Translations under genes and position numbers: made by a program
The notes under the pieces: generated by a model
Databases searched by the model: none
What the model saw: only the letters and a program-made list of their open reading frames with translations
Told to the model about the DNA's origin: nothing
Part shown: one piece after another, positions 62,027-64,000 of the stretch
Layout of the letters: every line of letters starts with the position of its first letter
Position numbering within the stretch: position 1 is the stretch's first letter
Assembly: GCF_029962485.1 (NCBI RefSeq)
Contig: NZ_CP073639.1
Coordinates: forward strand, 1-64,000
DNA: 64,000 nucleotides
Source: Burkholderia cepacia
GTDB taxonomy: Bacteria > Pseudomonadota > Gammaproteobacteria > Burkholderiales > Burkholderiaceae
Direction of reading: 5' to 3'

Positions 62027-64000
62027 ATGAACAGAACAGCGATTTTTCCGTATGCATCCATGTTGCTCGCGGCCGCGCTGCTGACCGCATGCGGCGGCGA
62101 CGTCGAGAACGACGCGGGCCCCACGACAACACCTTCCACCGATGCGAGCTGCCTCGCGGTAGACAACAGCGGCGCGACGGTCGTCGTGGGCTCGAACCAG
62201 CCGGGCGATCCGTCGCTGCCGGAAGCGTCGTCGGGTTATCGCACCGGGATGAAGCCCGTCTATGCGAAGACCTACCTGGTGGCCACGTCGAACGCATACG
62301 CGAGCGCGGCCGGCTGCGCGGTGCTGAAGAAAGGCGGCACGGCCGCCGATGCGGCCGTCGCCGTGCAGGCCGTGCTCGGCCTGACGGTGCCCGAGGCGAC
62401 GGGCCTCGGATCGGGCGGCGTGCTGCTCTACTACGATGCGCGCGGCAAGACGCTGCAGGCCTACGACGGCCGCGAGACCGCACCGGCCGCCGCGACGGAA
62501 AACTACCTGCGCTACGTCGACGACACGACCGACCATTCGGTGCCGCTGCCGAACGCGCGCGCGAGCGGCCGCTCGATCGGCACGATCGGCGTGCCGCGGC
62601 TCATCGAGGCGCTGCAGCAGGATCACGGCCGCCTGCCGTGGCAGAACCTGTTCGGCGATGCGATCACGCTCGCGACCAACGGCTTCCCGATCGGCGGCCG
62701 GCTTGCCGACGCGATCGCGGCGAACGCCACGAGCCTGAAGCGCGACCCCGAGGCCGCCGCGTACTTCCTGAACGCCGACGGTTCGCCGAAGACGCTCGGC
62801 ACCGTGCTGAAGAACCCCGCATACGCGCACACGCTGACGCTGATGGCGCAGTCGGGTGCGAATGCGCTGTACACCGGGCAGATCGCGCAGGACATCGTCG
62901 CGAAGATCGCGGTGACGAAGGGCGCGGACGGCTCGACGCTCACGCCGGGCAAGACGACCGTCGCGGATCTGGCCGCGTATCAGGCGAAGCGTCGCGAACC
63001 CGTGTGCACGACCTATCGCAGCTACTGGGTGTGCGGGATGCCGCCGCCGTCGTCGGGCGGCATCGCGGTCGCATCGGCGCTCGGCATTCTCGAGAACTTC
63101 GACCTGAAGTCGCTGAAGCCGACCGCGATCGATCTCGAAGGCGGCAAGCCGACCGTCGCCGGTGTGCACCTCGTCACCGAGGCCGAGCGGCTCGCCTATG
63201 CCGATCGCGACAAGTACGTGGCCGACACGGATTTCGTGCCGCTGCCGGGCGGCACGTGGGACACGCTGCTGAACAAGCCGTACCTGAAATCGCGCGCGGC
63301 GCTGATCGACACGACCAAGAGCATGGGCACCGCGCAGCCCGGCAATCTCGGCGCAGTGCCGCTCGGTGTCGACACGACGCTGATCGAGCATGGCACGAAC
63401 CAGTTCACGATCGTCGACGGTGACGGCAACGTGCTGAGCGCGACGACCACGGTCGAGTCGAGCATGGGCTCGTTCCACATGACCAACGGCTTCCTGCTGA
63501 ACAACCAGTTGACCGACTTCTCCGCGAACCCGCTCGACACATCCGGCAATCCGGTGGCCAACCGGCTGCAGCCGGGCAAGCGGCCGCGCAGTTCGATGGC
63601 GCCGACGATCGTGTTCGGGCAGGCTGCCGACGGCTCGCGCGGCGACTTCGTGATGGCGACCGGTTCGCCGGGTGGCGGCACGATTCCGCAATACGTGGTC
63701 AAGACGCTCGTCGGCGCGCTCGACTGGGGCCTGGACGCGCAGCAGTCCGCGGGGCTCGTCGATTTCGGTGCGAGCAACAGCCCGACGACCACGATCGGCG
63801 GTGAGCATCCGAATGTCAACACGGCGAACAACGGTGCGAACGATCCGCTGATCACGGGGCTGCTCGCGCTCGGGCACAAGGTGTCGACGTCCGCGCAGGC
63901 GAGCGGCGTCAATACGGTGATGCGCGTGACGGTCGGCCAGTCGCCGGCGCTGCAAGGCGGCACCGACCCGCGTCGCGAAGGCGTCGTGCTCGGCGATACG
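62027..64000 (+). CDS. ggt: Gamma-glutamyltranspeptidase lipoprotein (3' end beyond the window)
   Basis: At least 658 residues, cut by the window edge. The enzyme cleaves gamma-glutamyl bonds (for example glutathione) in the periplasm after autoprocessing. The signal peptide ends LLTACGGD, a lipobox with Cys22. The large-subunit block is VATSNAYASAAGCAVLKKGG, then PEATGLGSGGVLLYYDARGK. Processing would occur before Thr457 in HGTNQFTIVDGDGN. The small-subunit block ESSMGS and NGFLLNNQLTDFS follow, then the glycine loop TGSPGGGTIPQYVV. The N-terminus is longer than in E. coli. The last visible residues are close to the usual C-terminus. Confidence 0.92.
   Translation, partial: MNRTAIFPYASMLLAAALLTACGGDVENDAGPTTTPSTDASCLAVDNSGATVVVGSNQPGDPSLPEASSGYRTGMKPVYAKTYLVATSNAYASAAGCAVLKKGGTAADAAVAVQAVLGLTVPEATGLGSGGVLLYYDARGKTLQAYDGRETAPAAATENYLRYVDDTTDHSVPLPNARASGRSIGTIGVPRLIEALQQDHGRLPWQNLFGDAITLATNGFPIGGRLADAIAANATSLKRDPEAAAYFLNADGSPKTLGTVLKNPAYAHTLTLMAQSGANALYTGQIAQDIVAKIAVTKGADGSTLTPGKTTVADLAAYQAKRREPVCTTYRSYWVCGMPPPSSGGIAVASALGILENFDLKSLKPTAIDLEGGKPTVAGVHLVTEAERLAYADRDKYVADTDFVPLPGGTWDTLLNKPYLKSRAALIDTTKSMGTAQPGNLGAVPLGVDTTLIEHGTNQFTIVDGDGNVLSATTTVESSMGSFHMTNGFLLNNQLTDFSANPLDTSGNPVANRLQPGKRPRSSMAPTIVFGQAADGSRGDFVMATGSPGGGTIPQYVVKTLVGALDWGLDAQQSAGLVDFGASNSPTTTIGGEHPNVNTANNGANDPLITGLLALGHKVSTSAQASGVNTVMRVTVGQSPALQGGTDPRREGVVLGDT

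Overview
The window is high-GC, tightly coded proteobacterial DNA of Burkholderia type. It most likely comes from the third replicon (chromosome 3, also called megaplasmid pC3) of a Burkholderia cepacia complex strain. The main evidence is the replication and partition region at about 24.4-31.8 kb. It holds five 16-bp palindromes of the type GTTGTCACGTGACAAC, which from memory is the parS type of the B. cenocepacia third replicon. After them come parA, parB, a Rep_3-type initiator and a large iteron array. GlxA/AraC and LysR regulators, DUF4148 proteins, FusC-type efflux and a BpeAB-OprB-like RND pump also fit Burkholderia. No rRNA, tRNA, CRISPR array or insertion sequence was seen.

Left arm (1-24.4 kb). 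A DhaK-DhaL kinase is followed by a LysR-controlled catabolic operon on the minus strand (two MFS carriers, a PEP-mutase/isocitrate-lyase family enzyme, an amidohydrolase). Next is a decayed patch (YCF48-like and MmgE/PrpD remnants) around a TetR gene and a MaoC-like hydratase. A MarR gene then leads a four-gene FusC/DUF1656/HlyD/OMF aromatic-acid-type efflux operon. A molybdenum pair follows (two-Mop-domain molbindin and NifQ-like protein, with a ModE-like box upstream). Then come a His-tailed EamA transporter, ProQ, a DUF2889 protein, a flavodoxin-like protein, a TetR/metallo-beta-lactamase-fold pair and an AraC regulator.

Origin and centromere (24.4-31.8 kb). About 1.8 kb of lower-GC, gene-poor DNA carries the five parS sites. 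parA and parB form an operon with its own promoter. The initiator gene repA converges on parB and reads away from an iteron field. The iterons follow roughly CCCATA-n4-G-n-TACC, and eight of them are arranged as four head-to-tail pairs with an exact 26-bp period.

Right arm (31.8-64 kb). It contains a second-copy-type purA with a divergent LysR; a LysR/sulfonate-binding-protein pair; an AbgB-like M20 hydrolase, porin and MFS operon with a divergent LysR; AraC and LysR regulators; a tripartite RND efflux operon; a dienelactone hydrolase; a DUF4148 protein; and a GlxA-type regulator divergent from an HD-domain hydrolase. A compact locus follows with a catalase remnant, DUF1289, an Xre/RES toxin-antitoxin pair and a tyrosine recombinase that has lost its catalytic residues. 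A DUF2165 protein, an NCS2 permease/arylsulfotransferase operon with a divergent LysR, and a gamma-glutamyltranspeptidase lipoprotein cut by the window edge complete the arm.

The most unusual signals are outlying copies of the replicon's own control sequences. One iteron-like 16-mer lies at 17276, 12 kb from the array. A second lies at 54825, only 355 bp (start to start) from a one-mismatch parS at 55179. The pair at 54.8-55.2 kb sits immediately upstream of the toxin-antitoxin and dead-recombinase genes. This could be an undescribed distal replication/partition control locus, but that is inference from sequence alone.
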